A stretch of 64,000 bases of DNA from Schistosoma haematobium (Eukaryota > Platyhelminthes > Trematoda > Strigeidida > Schistosomatidae), in the NCBI RefSeq assembly GCF_000699445.3, contig NC_067197.1:28131809-28195808 (forward strand). The letters are read 5' to 3'. The notes under the pieces were generated by a model, which was not told the origin of the DNA, did no database searches, and worked only from the letters and a program-made list of their open reading frames with translations. This document shows, in pieces, positions 60,187 to 61,559 of the stretch (positions are counted from its first letter, which is position 1; each line of letters starts with the position of its first letter). The position numbers were made by a program, and so were the translations under genes.

Positions 60187-60280
60187 TGATAATAATAATA
60201 ATAATAACAATAATGAAAATAATAACAATAATAGTCATGATCAATTCCTTATGAATTGTTTATTTACTAACAGAAACTGA
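243..60280 (+). CDS. PCNX: Pecanex-family multipass membrane protein, 28 exons, 5' incomplete
   Basis: Whole-gene entry; exons are listed separately. Pecanex is a large multipass membrane protein, known in Drosophila as a maternal neurogenic gene acting in Notch signalling at the ER; the fluke role is inferred. Joining 28 GT-AG exons gives one open frame of 2501 codons plus TGA. Order of parts (window numbering): low-complexity hydrophilic region 1-860; membrane core about 880-1700 with family-typical motifs ([22 protein letters not shown]); C-terminal domain about 1700-2440 with [42 protein letters not shown] and HRW; low-complexity tail. Order and spacing follow vertebrate PCNX1-3 as I remember them. 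The start codon and first membrane pair must lie before the window. Introns range from about 80 bp to 5.2 kb, and all large ones carry transposable elements. Identity is very secure; which paralogue is not. Confidence 0.95.
2640..2856 (+). repeat. RTE/SR2-like retrotransposon 3' end fragment
   Basis: Closely resembles the 3' untranslated end of the element at 14035-17682 and the copy at 38820-39017. It has a TTTATTTCA.TAATTTATATTTTC start, a run of ACTACTGTTACT, a GACAATTTCATTT block, then ACCGATGT..C.TGGTTCTAC.TTGC. It stops in a short degenerate GATTGACTGATG, the decayed form of the CTGA tail. Severely 5'-truncated, as is usual for non-LTR copies. Confidence 0.7.
3607..3971 (+). CDS. PCNX: Pecanex exon 2 of window
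   Basis: Window residues 193-314. Acceptor CTCTTCAAAG before 3607, donor CACAG|GTTAGT after 3971. Phase 1 in, phase 0 out. Hydrophilic, rich in Arg/Ser and Pro; no recognisable domain. The upstream reading frame continues 5' of the acceptor by chance. The following intron (3972-4875) shows nothing I recognise beyond a short TA run near 4747. Confidence 0.8.
4876..5166 (+). CDS. PCNX: Pecanex exon 3 of window
   Basis: Window residues 315-411. Acceptor ATTTCAG before 4876, donor CCTGCA|GTGAGT after 5166, phase 0 on both sides. Basic and hydrophilic with several Arg clusters ([19 protein letters not shown]). No membrane segment. The Arg clusters could be trafficking or binding motifs, but nothing shows this. 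The intron 5167-5892 holds nothing recognised. Confidence 0.8.
5893..6232 (+). CDS. PCNX: Pecanex exon 4 of window
   Basis: Window residues 412-524. Acceptor TATTTTAG before 5893, donor TCATG|GTAAGT after 6232; phase 0 in, 1 out. Ser/Thr/Gln-rich, disordered in appearance. The intron 6233-7770 shows nothing recognised in 1.5 kb. Confidence 0.8.
7771..7975 (+). CDS. PCNX: Pecanex exon 5 of window
   Basis: Window residues 525-592. Acceptor CTGTTTTTAG before 7771, donor ACTAG|GTAATT after 7975; phase 1 in, 2 out. It has no internal ATG start, so a simple ORF scan misses it, but the frame is open throughout and both junctions fit. Acidic/basic mix at its start ([14 protein letters not shown]) suggests a short helix. 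A TA microsatellite begins 37 bp after the donor. Confidence 0.8.
8013..8067. repeat. (TA)n microsatellite
   Basis: About 27 uninterrupted TA units in the intron between window exons 5 and 6, shortly after the splice donor. Open reading frames read through it are artefacts. Confidence 0.95.
8828..9014 (+). CDS. PCNX: Pecanex exon 6 of window
   Basis: Window residues 593-655. Acceptor ATGTTTAG before 8828, donor CTACAG|GTAAAT after 9014; phase 2 in, 0 out. Starts with a basic stretch ([11 protein letters not shown]) and turns Ser/Lys-rich. The ATG at 8820 lies in the acceptor region and is not a start. Only an 82-bp intron follows. Confidence 0.85.
9097..9157 (+). CDS. PCNX: Pecanex exon 7 of window (61-bp microexon)
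   Basis: Window residues 656-675. Acceptor ATCTTTTAG, donor GTTG|GTAAAT; phase 0 in, 1 out. Very short, but needed to keep the frame between exons 6 and 8. The next intron is filled by a 520-bp retroposon whose target-site duplication starts only 3 bp after the exon. Confidence 0.8.
9161..9661 (-). mobile_element. 520-bp retroposon family copy 1 with 12-bp target-site duplication
   Basis: Element body 9173-9649, minus orientation: 5' end at the GCCCCCAAATGC block, 3' end in a TAAATAAATAA-type tail. Flanked by an exact 12-bp duplication, AATGTTTATTTT at 9161-9172 and 9650-9661, so it inserted by target-primed reverse transcription. Other copies: 43099, 54266, 55210, 61628. It is GC-richer than its surroundings and gives several short overlapping ORFs, none conserved between copies. 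It may be a SINE or the 3' end of a LINE; three copies share the same 5' end, which favours a discrete short element. Confidence 0.85.
9814..9925 (+). CDS. PCNX: Pecanex exon 8 of window
   Basis: Window residues 676-712. Acceptor TTCGGATAG before 9814, donor GAAAA|GTCAGT after 9925; phase 1 in, 2 out. Begins [20 protein letters not shown], a helical, moderately conserved-looking piece. The donor GTCAGT is weaker than usual; GTATGG 6 bp later would break the phase. The intron 9926-13303 holds a hammerhead retroposon fragment near 11440-11600 and a dispersed repeat at 12180-12480. Confidence 0.8.
11440..11600 (-). repeat. Hammerhead retroposon fragment (tRNA-headed family), minus strand
   Basis: On the minus strand it reads a CTGAGGA core, a stem II region with CATACTAGGAT, then AAAAC and an ACTGCTTTC tail. 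This matches the element at 31552-31745 block by block. The conserved GAAAC is changed to TAAAAC, so cleavage is not expected. Confidence 0.6.
12180..12480 (+). repeat. Dispersed repeat family B, copy 1
   Basis: Starts GTAGTG..TGAGAAC....GTGGGG and ends with a CAGGCATTTC..TTCCGATTG.TG.TACATACTACTTATATCTGTC block. Other copies at 32040-32320, 33960-34055, 40905-41150 (minus) and 53370-53635 line up over the same blocks. No coding capacity; class unknown. Confidence 0.7.
13304..13483 (+). CDS. PCNX: Pecanex exon 9 of window (Thr/Ala-rich)
   Basis: Window residues 713-772. Acceptor ATATATATAG before 13304, donor ATCG|GTAAAT after 13483, phase 2 on both sides. Encodes a Thr/Ala/Glu-rich low-complexity segment. 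The next intron (13484-18635) is the longest here and holds the RTE element. Confidence 0.8.
14035..17682 (+). mobile_element. Near full-length RTE-clade (SR2-like) non-LTR retrotransposon
   Basis: Carries an endonuclease then a reverse transcriptase in one former frame, a short 3' untranslated region, and ends in CTGACTGACTGA tandem repeats at 17648-17677. Short tandem-repeat tails are typical of RTE elements, and schistosomes carry the SR2 family. It is much richer in GC than the surrounding intron. The 5' boundary is approximate; a possible 7-bp repeat CTGTTTG near 14008 and 17686 may be the target duplication. It is broken by at least two stops and a frameshift (see the pseudogene entry). 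Confidence 0.85.
14134..17459 (+). pseudogene. Broken endonuclease / reverse transcriptase polyprotein (RTE type)
   Basis: N-terminal part (from about 14460) is an APE-type endonuclease: [17 protein letters not shown], a DDFNAQIG motif and a late DHIAIS. The C-terminal part (16020-17459) is a reverse transcriptase with [31 protein letters not shown] and YLG blocks. Damage seen: TGA at 15190-15192 and at 16014-16016, both likely from Trp codons, and a one-base loss near 15917-15925. The motif A Asp is Asn (AAC 16308-16310) and the YADD box reads YAGD (16611-16622), so two catalytic aspartates are gone. It therefore cannot make an active enzyme even where the frame is open. Confidence 0.9.
18090..18500 (+). 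repeat. Dispersed repeat family D, copy 1
   Basis: Shares CTCCAAGGTT....TGTA.AGAAAA.CGAG and later a GG..CCTTTT-type block and CCCCTAACA/CTCCTTCAACA end with 30200-30610. Similarity is moderate and gapped. No coding capacity and no terminal structure seen. Confidence 0.5.
18636..18769 (+). CDS. PCNX: Pecanex exon 10 of window (acidic)
   Basis: Window residues 773-817. Acceptor GTATACTAG before 18636, donor CAAG|GTGATT after 18769; phase 2 in, 1 out. Asp/Glu/Gln-rich ([12 protein letters not shown]), the last hydrophilic piece before the membrane core. The intron 18770-20603 holds a Penelope-type terminal repeat at 19475-19900. Confidence 0.85.
19475..19900 (-). repeat. Penelope-like element terminal repeat with degenerate hammerhead
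   Basis: Minus-strand copy of the sequence at 46275-46645; the two share about 340 bp including a TGGTGTTCTGGACT block and a CGTTACGTTATAC block. At its end, on the minus strand, it has GAAGTG....CACGAAACGTC (19508-19544). This is the stem II plus GAAAC signature of the minimal hammerheads that Penelope-like elements carry in their terminal repeats. The CTGA box before it is changed to CTGGG. Confidence 0.55.
20604..20844 (+). CDS. PCNX: Pecanex exon 11 of window (start of membrane core)
   Basis: Window residues 818-897. Acceptor ATATTCTAG before 20604, donor GATAA|GTAAGA after 20844; phase 1 in, 2 out. A Ser/Gly/Asn-rich stretch and six Gln precede [16 protein letters not shown]. This aligns with the charged RLALLALLDR segment that leads into the first core helix in pecanex proteins. 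The Gln run comes from a CAA repeat. The intron 20845-23698 has no clear element; a GC-richer unassigned block lies at about 22230-23080. Confidence 0.9.
22230..23080. other. Unassigned GC-richer intronic block
   Basis: Stands out from AT-rich intron by GGACGTGCGGAGCAGTGTGCGCG and CCAGTCAGCGTGCACC stretches. It has no long frame, no tandem repeat and no match to the other repeats in the window that I could find. Possibly an old transposon remnant. Confidence 0.3.
23699..24381 (+). CDS. PCNX: Pecanex exon 12 of window (core membrane helices, SVQPD and LDIHIFG)
   Basis: Window residues 898-1125. Acceptor CATCATAG before 23699, donor AAGTG|GTAAGT after 24381; phase 2 in, 1 out. Contains several hydrophobic helices and family blocks: [18 protein letters not shown], then LYG/FYGVNLS, then GLMPQINT and EQLDIHIFG. 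Between the helices lies a polar insert of roughly 80 residues (from about QPQKSVPF to SPSTIK) that I do not recall in vertebrate pecanex, where the loop is short. The internal ATGs are not starts. A TA microsatellite follows the donor directly. Confidence 0.97.
24388..24431. repeat. (TA)n microsatellite next to a splice donor
   Basis: About 22 TA units starting 7 bp after the exon 12 donor GTAAGTAA. Confidence 0.95.
25625..27082 (-). mobile_element. 5'-truncated non-LTR retrotransposon, minus strand, split by a solo LTR
   Basis: On the minus strand, reading from 27082 down: RT blocks [12 protein letters not shown], then [15 protein letters not shown], then after a 422-bp interruption [17 protein letters not shown] and a C-terminal GGLC.IGSNRR. 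The FADD box is intact, but the frame has a TAG at the 26860/26861 boundary and another in the AET-W codon near 26041. The 5' half (endonuclease, fingers) is missing. The 3' end abuts AAATAAGTAAAG. This RT type is very common in schistosome genomes as I remember them. Confidence 0.85.
26122..26551 (-). mobile_element. Solo LTR (422 bp) with AGTT target-site duplication
   Basis: Body 26126-26547, beginning TG and ending CA (TGTGGC...TTAACA on +). Flanked by AGTT at 26122-26125 and 26548-26551. Removing it with one AGTT copy rejoins the RT frame exactly between NIWN and SKQLS, so the boundaries are firm. It holds an AATAAA and a TATATATA stretch. Orientation is uncertain; the length fits gypsy-type LTRs. 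Confidence 0.8.
27213..27304 (+). CDS. PCNX: Pecanex exon 13 of window
   Basis: Window residues 1126-1156. Acceptor GTATTTAG before 27213, donor GTACAA|GTAAGC after 27304; phase 1 in, 0 out. Encodes one hydrophobic helix starting [15 protein letters not shown], matching the segment after LDIHIFG in the family. The intron 27305-29542 holds a hairpin plus hammerhead retroposon at 27964-28260. Confidence 0.95.
27964..28260 (+). mobile_element. Hairpin / tRNA-like / hammerhead retroposon
   Basis: Three parts in order. (1) An imperfect hairpin 27964-28036 with arms of about 37 nt around AAGACTGCAATTGATTAGTCT. (2) A tRNA-like head with an A box at TAGCTAAGTGGTTAACG (28098) and a B-box-like GGCTGGAGTCCC (28141). 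(3) A hammerhead at 28184-28235. The same order is found at 57436-57803. End boundaries are not fixed, as no target duplication was found. Confidence 0.65.
28184..28235 (+). ncRNA. Hammerhead ribozyme copy, probably inactive
   Basis: CTGACGA core, stem II GTCC-CAAATA-GGAT (one G-T pair), GAAAC, short CGCGCG stem III. This is the Sm-alpha layout known in schistosomes. The cleavage triplet reads GCC instead of GUC, so by the NUH rule it should not cut. Confidence 0.75.
29543..29966 (+). CDS. PCNX: Pecanex exon 14 of window
   Basis: Window residues 1157-1297. Acceptor TTTTTTAG before 29543, donor CCAG|GTCAGT after 29966; phase 0 in, 1 out. Starts with a helix ([20 protein letters not shown]), matching the VLFSIFCGLL..SYHLSRQSSDP block of the family, then a basic, cytoplasm-like stretch with a KERKEKKK cluster. 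A TAA repeat begins 10 bp after the donor. Confidence 0.95.
29977..30093. repeat. (TAA)n microsatellite
   Basis: Nearly pure ATA/TAA units with one AAC interruption at 30063, directly after the exon 14 donor. Apparent poly-Asn and poly-Ile frames through it are artefacts. Confidence 0.95.
30200..30610 (+). repeat. Dispersed repeat family D, copy 2
   Basis: Partner of 18090-18500, sharing the CTCCAAGGTTAGTCCATGTAAAGAAAA region and order of later blocks. Class unknown. Confidence 0.5.
30730..30890 (+). repeat. Hammerhead retroposon fragment (tail half)
   Basis: Contains CCGAAACGGGCATCCAGTGCTTTCAAGTTTTCAATAG, the GAAAC, cleavage region and tail of the family at 31552. A degenerate B-box-like GGAATCGAGTTTC precedes it. 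A similar tail alone is at 10086-10165. Confidence 0.55.
31552..31745 (+). repeat. tRNA-headed hammerhead retroposon
   Basis: Head: A-box region CCAGTGGTCTAGAGTTTAAG and B-box region GGTCCTGGGTCTGAGTC, spaced as in a tRNA promoter. Then a degenerate hammerhead (CTGCAGAAGAGCCCC, CATACTAGGAAGAAAC) and tail CCATCCAATGCTTCCAGG. The CTGA box is altered, so self-cleavage is doubtful. It does not fold as a tRNA. Confidence 0.7.
32040..32320 (+). repeat. Dispersed repeat family B, copy 2
   Basis: Same block order as 12180-12480, ending GGCATTTCACTTTCGATTG.TGATACATACTACTTATATCTGTC. Confidence 0.7.
32673..33286 (+). CDS. PCNX: Pecanex exon 15 of window (Asn-rich loop plus helices)
   Basis: Window residues 1298-1502. 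Acceptor TTTTTTCAAAG before 32673, donor AGAAAG|GTGGGT after 33286; phase 1 in, 0 out. Two other AGs shortly downstream would break the phase. First half is a Ser/Thr/Asn-rich loop with an Asn tract from AAT/AAC repeats. Second half carries [23 protein letters not shown], matching [23 protein letters not shown] of the family in order, then two hydrophobic helices. The intron 33287-36834 has a family B fragment at 33960 and inverted repeats at 35133-35657. Confidence 0.95.
33960..34055 (+). repeat. Dispersed repeat family B, partial copy 3
   Basis: Matches only the first ~95 bp of the family (GTAGTGAATGAGAAC..GAGTGGGGTAAACCA). Confidence 0.6.
35133..35330. repeat. Imperfect inverted repeat, 67-bp arms
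   Basis: Left arm 35133-35199 and right arm 35264-35330 pair over 67 positions with about 8-9 mismatches (ACCTGTCATT at the outer left, AATGACAGGT at the outer right); the loop is 64 bp. Could be a foldback element or an inverted duplication. Confidence 0.85.
35519..35657. repeat. Inverted pair of hammerhead retroposon tails
   Basis: The right half, on +, has GGACGAAACGCG then a cleavage region and CACTG.CAGCCACAATCTGTCTATTCT. The left half is the same block on the minus strand (35519-35570). The right hammerhead core reads CCGATGG for CTGATGA and is not expected to cut. Confidence 0.75.
36673..36719. repeat. (TA)n microsatellite
   Basis: About 23 TA units, 115 bp before the exon 16 acceptor. 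Confidence 0.95.
36835..37016 (+). CDS. PCNX: Pecanex exon 16 of window
   Basis: Window residues 1503-1562. Acceptor CTTTTCCAG before 36835, donor CCGTT|GTAAGT after 37016; phase 0 in, 2 out. Begins [14 protein letters not shown], matching QLPW...SHPLLK in the family, and carries the helix [17 protein letters not shown] (family: WLLFVEKNIIYPLIVLN). The intron 37017-38079 holds a tRNA-like repeat at about 37690-37830. Confidence 0.95.
37690..37830 (+). repeat. Possible tRNA-like SINE fragment
   Basis: Contains GTTAGGTTCAAATGC, a B-box-like site, about 40 bp after a weak A-box-like GAGTACCTCAAGGG. It is followed by TGCGGCTACGCCGTAGTGACG. GC-richer than its flanks. No hammerhead seen. Confidence 0.35.
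38080..38257 (+). CDS. PCNX: Pecanex exon 17 of window
   Basis: Window residues 1563-1622. Acceptor TTTTTTTCAG before 38080, donor AGCAAG|GTGAGT after 38257; phase 2 in, 0 out. Hydrophobic segments with LKLLR-like KMLRNGF and FFVSLLVSK, matching DLFFMSILFNK in the family. The intron 38258-40378 holds an RTE 3' fragment and a cluster of hammerhead retroposon pieces. Confidence 0.95.
38820..39017 (+). repeat. RTE/SR2-like 3' end fragment
   Basis: Second short 3'-end copy, homologous to 2640-2856 and to the 3' untranslated part of the 14035 element, ending AACTGACTG. Strongly 5'-truncated. Confidence 0.7.
39435..39830. repeat. Mixed hammerhead retroposon fragments
   Basis: On the minus strand, 39530-39620 shows CTGACGAG, a stem II region and AAAAC with an ACTGGATTCGAATGCC tail. 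On the plus strand, 39770-39822 shows a decayed CCGATGA / AGAACCCGCATCCTGAAT copy. Both are inactive by sequence. The 5' part (39450-39520) resembles the hairpin module seen at 27964. Confidence 0.5.
39935..40115 (-). repeat. tRNA-headed hammerhead retroposon, minus strand
   Basis: Minus strand, in order: A-box region CAGTAGCTAAATGGATAAG, B-box region CTTCGAGTCCCGG, then CCAGCTGAAAAGTC...AATAGGATGAAACC with a GTTCTGGATTCC tail. The hammerhead box reads CTGAAAA rather than CTGANGA. Same order as 28085-28235. Confidence 0.7.
40379..40487 (+). CDS. PCNX: Pecanex exon 18 of window
   Basis: Window residues 1623-1658. Acceptor TTCCTTAG before 40379, donor CCTC|GTATCC after 40487; phase 0 in, 1 out. 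Encodes [20 protein letters not shown], matching [20 protein letters not shown]. The donor was chosen because it makes the junction read PH-S as in the family; the frame remains open past it by chance. Confidence 0.95.
40905..41150 (-). repeat. Dispersed repeat family B, minus-strand copy 4
   Basis: Reverse complement of the family seen at 12180: TGCTACTTATGCTGACAG.TATAAGTA.TATGTA at its left and ACAATAAATTAATTC..CCC at its right. Confidence 0.65.
41606..41735 (+). CDS. PCNX: Pecanex exon 19 of window ([10 protein letters not shown] motif)
   Basis: Window residues 1659-1701. Acceptor TTTCTAG before 41606, donor CATCG|GTATGT after 41735; phase 1 in, 2 out. It has no ATG near its start and is easily missed. 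Encodes the last core helix and the family hallmark [23 protein letters not shown]. The intron 41736-44816 holds the palindrome at 41880, a hammerhead copy at 42725 and a 520-bp retroposon at 43099. Confidence 0.97.
41880..42011. repeat. Palindrome from two inverted hammerhead-retroposon tails
   Basis: Perfect 30-bp outer arms (41880-41909 and 41982-42011, CACAGTTGGATTC outermost) continuing as imperfect pairing to near the centre. The right arm reads like the tail of the family at 31552 (TCCTATACTTCCACGTTCTCATTGGTGGTC, then AGCTTAGATCGACTCGTGAA). The left arm is the same tail reversed. Confidence 0.85.
42725..42870 (-). repeat. Hammerhead retroposon, minus strand, degenerate
   Basis: Minus strand: hairpin-like GAATCTTCTCATTGATG..TAAAGCTGCAATTAATCAGTC module, then TTGATAA (for CTGATGA), stem II ATCCGAAATAAGAC, GAAACGCGCGTC, and tail TTGGATTGTAATGCTAGCC. 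Stem III and the GTC cleavage triplet are intact but the CTGA box is not. Confidence 0.65.
43089..43640 (-). mobile_element. 520-bp retroposon family copy 2
   Basis: Body 43099-43630, minus orientation, 5' end GCCCCCAAATGCCC, 3' tail AAATAAATAAATA. Flanks CTAACAGATA (43089) and CTAGCAGATA (43631) form a 10-bp duplication with one change. Confidence 0.8.
44450..44600. repeat. Degenerate hammerhead retroposon pieces
   Basis: GATGGTTAGCAGT at the left is the tail on the minus strand; CCGATGATTTCCAACCAGGACGAAATC at the right is a decayed plus-strand core. They form an inverted pair like 35519-35657, but more decayed. Confidence 0.4.
44817..45100 (+). CDS. PCNX: Pecanex exon 20 of window (FYEHLTR, LRGLEF)
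   Basis: Window residues 1702-1796. Acceptor TTATAAAG before 44817, donor TATCG|GTAATG after 45100; phase 2 in, 1 out. Starts the Pecanex C-terminal domain: [49 protein letters not shown]. All have close counterparts in human PCNX1-3 as I remember them. The frame runs on past the donor but loses similarity there. The intron 45101-48317 holds a Penelope terminal repeat and a solo LTR. Confidence 0.97.
45255..45385 (-). repeat. Possible tRNA-like SINE fragment
   Basis: Minus strand shows CCTGGAAGTACTTGATTCGATTGC, a B-box-like stretch, followed by ACTGCCGAAAGGCGGC, a short hairpin. GC-richer than flanks. Weak assignment. Confidence 0.3.
46275..46645 (+). repeat. Penelope-type terminal repeat, plus strand
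   Basis: Plus-strand counterpart of 19561-19900, from TTATACGATTTAT to CACAAGTTATAACAG. It lacks the part that carries the hammerhead signature in the other copy. Confidence 0.5.
47145..47698 (+). mobile_element. Solo LTR (about 544 bp) with ATTTA target-site duplication
   Basis: Body 47150-47693, from TTGTACCC to CCACCACA. ATTTA is present on each side (47145-47149, 47694-47698). Internal TATATATATG and, near the end, AATAAA fit promoter and polyadenylation signals of an LTR. It contains a large TCAC microsatellite. No internal gag/pol region on either side. Family not identified. Confidence 0.65.
47314..47460. repeat. (CTCA)n microsatellite inside the solo LTR
   Basis: About 37 perfect tetranucleotide units. 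Gives Leu-Thr-His-Ser-type repeat frames in three frames, which are artefacts. Confidence 0.95.
48318..48571 (+). CDS. PCNX: Pecanex exon 21 of window
   Basis: Window residues 1797-1881. Acceptor ACTGTCAG before 48318, donor TTCAT|GTAAGT after 48571; phase 1 in, 0 out. Reads [11 protein letters not shown], a Cys cluster [18 protein letters not shown], then [13 protein letters not shown] and [11 protein letters not shown]. Matches the GTYCQQREVEA / CCCC / YILEGYSITDNSA / FDLRRVLT order in vertebrate pecanex. The Cys/His cluster may bind metal, which is unproven. Confidence 0.97.
49614..49850 (+). CDS. PCNX: Pecanex exon 22 of window
   Basis: Window residues 1882-1960. Acceptor TTTTTCCAG before 49614, donor AATTCA|GTAAGA after 49850, phase 0 both. 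[11 protein letters not shown] then [22 protein letters not shown] and [12 protein letters not shown], matching the IIYYVVTSSKL / DVDPTFN / IYLNWIEYC order of the family. Confidence 0.97.
50737..50837 (+). CDS. PCNX: Pecanex exon 23 of window
   Basis: Window residues 1961-1993. Acceptor TTTTTTCAG before 50737, donor CCTAT|GTAAGT after 50837; phase 0 in, 2 out. Reads [16 protein letters not shown], matching SSLVTLCYGLCVLGRR. The second CAG 4 bp on would break phase. Confidence 0.95.
51050..51194 (+). CDS. PCNX: Pecanex exon 24 of window
   Basis: Window residues 1994-2042. Acceptor TTTCTTTAG before 51050, donor ATCAA|GTTAGT after 51194; phase 2 in, 0 out. Reads [15 protein letters not shown] and [22 protein letters not shown], matching ESFLYGLHALFKGD and RDEWIFADMELL in the family. 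No internal ATG. Confidence 0.96.
51866..52096 (+). CDS. PCNX: Pecanex exon 25 of window
   Basis: Window residues 2043-2119. Acceptor TCTCACAG before 51866, donor ATCAAA|GTTAGT after 52096, phase 0 both. TFTWSS..., [34 protein letters not shown] and RRLEFRAIK follow the family order. The intron 52097-52756 holds nothing recognised. Confidence 0.96.
52757..53072 (+). CDS. PCNX: Pecanex exon 26 of window ([22 protein letters not shown])
   Basis: Window residues 2120-2224. Acceptor GATAATAG before 52757, donor GATG|GTATGT after 53072; phase 0 in, 1 out. The most conserved stretch of the family: [51 protein letters not shown]. It then becomes basic with a CGCKKEKC cluster. The intron 53073-56952 (3.9 kb) holds family B and hammerhead pieces and two 520-bp retroposons. 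Confidence 0.98.
53370..53635 (+). repeat. Dispersed repeat family B, copy 5
   Basis: Follows family B block order (ATACATTAAATACATCATTTACAAAT, ..GTAGGCTTTTCTACTTCCAATTC, TACTTACTACTTCTTTCT). It runs straight into the next repeat. Confidence 0.6.
53640..53790 (+). repeat. Degenerate hammerhead retroposon
   Basis: Head similar to 28098 (CTCAGTAACTACG, GCGTTTGAAGTGAAAGG), then GCAGCTGATTGATTCCAGATAGGATGAAAT and tail TTGAATTTCACTGCTAAC. The core reads CTGATTGA with an extra base and GAAAT for GAAAC, so it should be inactive. Confidence 0.6.
54255..54798 (+). mobile_element. 520-bp retroposon family copy 3 with 11-bp target-site duplication
   Basis: Plus orientation: body 54266-54787 from GCCCCCAAATGCTC to an AAATAAATAAATAA tail. 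Exact 11-bp duplication TTGTATTATTT at 54255-54265 and 54788-54798. This copy best defines the full element, 522 bp. Confidence 0.88.
55210..55640 (-). mobile_element. 520-bp retroposon family copy 4, 5'-truncated
   Basis: Minus orientation, tail side at 55210 (TTTATTCATTTAAACACATAAACATTGGTAC). It stops inside the element at GACTTCCCTGACAG, so it lacks the 5' ~100 bp. Confidence 0.75.
56010..56110 (+). repeat. Possible decayed RTE 3' end
   Basis: GTAACTTGAACTGATGTG.ATATATGTCA.GTTCTATGTTG resembles the ACCGATGT...GGTTCTAC.TTG end of the RTE copies but is much changed. Confidence 0.35.
56953..57302 (+). CDS. PCNX: Pecanex exon 27 of window (variable linker)
   Basis: Window residues 2225-2341. 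Acceptor ATTTTTCAG before 56953, donor GTTATA|GTATGT after 57302; phase 1 in, 0 out. Ser/Asn/Thr/Gln-rich linker, the counterpart of the long Ser/Thr-rich stretch in vertebrate pecanex between IGYPI and the last block. It ends SQQVI, joining to IIDACQIL as VQIVDPSQIL in the family. Confidence 0.92.
57474..57516 (-). ncRNA. Hammerhead ribozyme with apparently intact core
   Basis: Minus strand: stem I CCTTG/CAGGG (one G-T), CTGACGA, stem II GTGC-CAAGTA-GCAC fully paired, GAAA, short self-pairing CCCGGG as stem III, then the GTC cleavage triplet. All conserved core bases that I can check are present, unlike other copies in the window. Confidence 0.85.
57648..57802. repeat. Perfect 61-bp inverted repeat (hairpin)
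   Basis: Arms 57648-57708 and 57742-57802 are exact reverse complements over 61 bp, with a 33-bp loop (57709-57741). Perfection over this length implies recent origin or ongoing homogenisation. Confidence 0.97.
57817..59797. other. Last pecanex intron, remainder
   Basis: Apart from the composite element at 57423-57816, this 2-kb AT-rich part shows nothing recognised. It ends in TCTATTTCAG before the last exon. Confidence 0.5.
59798..60280 (+). CDS. PCNX: Pecanex last exon (HRW block, Thr/Asn tail, stop)
   Basis: Window residues 2342-2501, then TGA at 60278-60280. Starts [18 protein letters not shown] and carries [16 protein letters not shown] and [15 protein letters not shown], matching VQIVDPSQIL, LQWP, IHRWVPCSRDP and KYVTVIETGVLEL of the family. 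After [10 protein letters not shown] it turns into about 16 Thr and then an Asn/Asp tract from ACT and AAT repeats, and ends [14 protein letters not shown]. The low-complexity tail has no counterpart that I know of in the family. Confidence 0.96.
60100..60237 (+). repeat. Coding (ACT)n(AAT)n microsatellite
   Basis: Trinucleotide repeats in frame at the 3' end of the pecanex CDS, so length changes keep the frame. Two pure blocks (ACT then AAT) are followed by a mixed GAT/AAC region. Confidence 0.95.
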
Positions 60281-61004
60281 TTTCCAACAAGACAACAGTG
60301 ATTCTCTCTTTCTTGTCTTTCTAGAATCATCCTTATATCAACGAAAATTTTGATTCCCACAATATGCATCTAACTTATATTTGTATGTATGTAACAATAT
60401 TTCAGGTTCTGTATAAAGTATACCGTTTACGATTATATATAAAATCAACTCTATTTAAAGATATATTTAGGAACTATATTATTTACTAGAATTTGAGAAA
60501 AAAACTCGTTTCATCTTGTTGACACCAGCTTATTTACAAATTGCAGATTGTTTCGTTTATCTCTTTTTGTGTACATATAAATGTTTTCTTTCCAATCGTA
60601 TGATTGCTTATCATTTACACCAAAGAGTATCACAAATAATAGTCAGCACCACTATCTGCCTATTGGTAGCCTTCAAAAACAATCATTTTCTTTTCCTTTC
60701 ATTTCAAAAGAATTAACTGTATTATTGCTGTTATCATTTATGATTTCACATTATAGTGTTAAATATTTTCATTTTCTATAAATAATCAGTTGCATATTGT
60801 TTACTTAATTAACATTTGAATTTTCCTTTATATTATAAAAGAATTCACATTAGTGGGATCATTTAATAGTGGTAGCTATTGTTTAGGTTTATTTTCTAGT
60901 CTAATATATATTGACTAGCCTAACTTATTTTACGTCTCAGTTTTTGTTTTAGGTGATCAACTCTAGTCGTCTAATATTTCGTCTATTTATTGAATTTCAA
61001 TACA

Positions 61005-61154
61005 AATAAATTTAGGTCAATTGTATATAGGAATATTAGGCTACTGGTGGTTGGATTTTAGGATTTTTTTCTTGCTAAATCTGATTAAATTCCTACATAT
61101 TACTTATAATTCAACTGACGCAAGTCAATTTCCTAAATAATCTTTGAGAATAAA
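61005..61154 (+). terminator. Candidate polyadenylation signals for pecanex
   Basis: AATAAA at 61005-61010 and 61149-61154, some 730-870 bp after the stop. In DNA this AT-rich such hexamers are expected by chance, so this is only a candidate. Confidence 0.3.
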
Positions 61155-61559
61155 GATTTCGTATCTGATATGTTTTGTTTCATTCTTCTTTTAACAAAAC
61201 ATTACACATACAAAGCATATGGTTATCAGAAATACTTAGTTTGATTGATTGAAACTACAATTATCTGATTATAATTTTGTAAGTTAAATAATTCTCTCGC
61301 TTGAAACAGATTTTCTATTTTAAAAAAATCAAAATGAGTGACATTTCTAATCTGAATTATTTATGCATCTTAATTTTGGGAGATTTATAGGTTTTATAAT
61401 GAAATAAGTGTTGATAATATCTAATTACTTCAACTATCATTATATTAGTATGTTCGATAATTGTTTTAATGAAATATGAAATGATAAAGAATATTTGTAG
61501 TTGAAGATGAGTATATGATCTTTTTGAAGCATGTGTTAATTATGTTGTTCAAAAGAACA

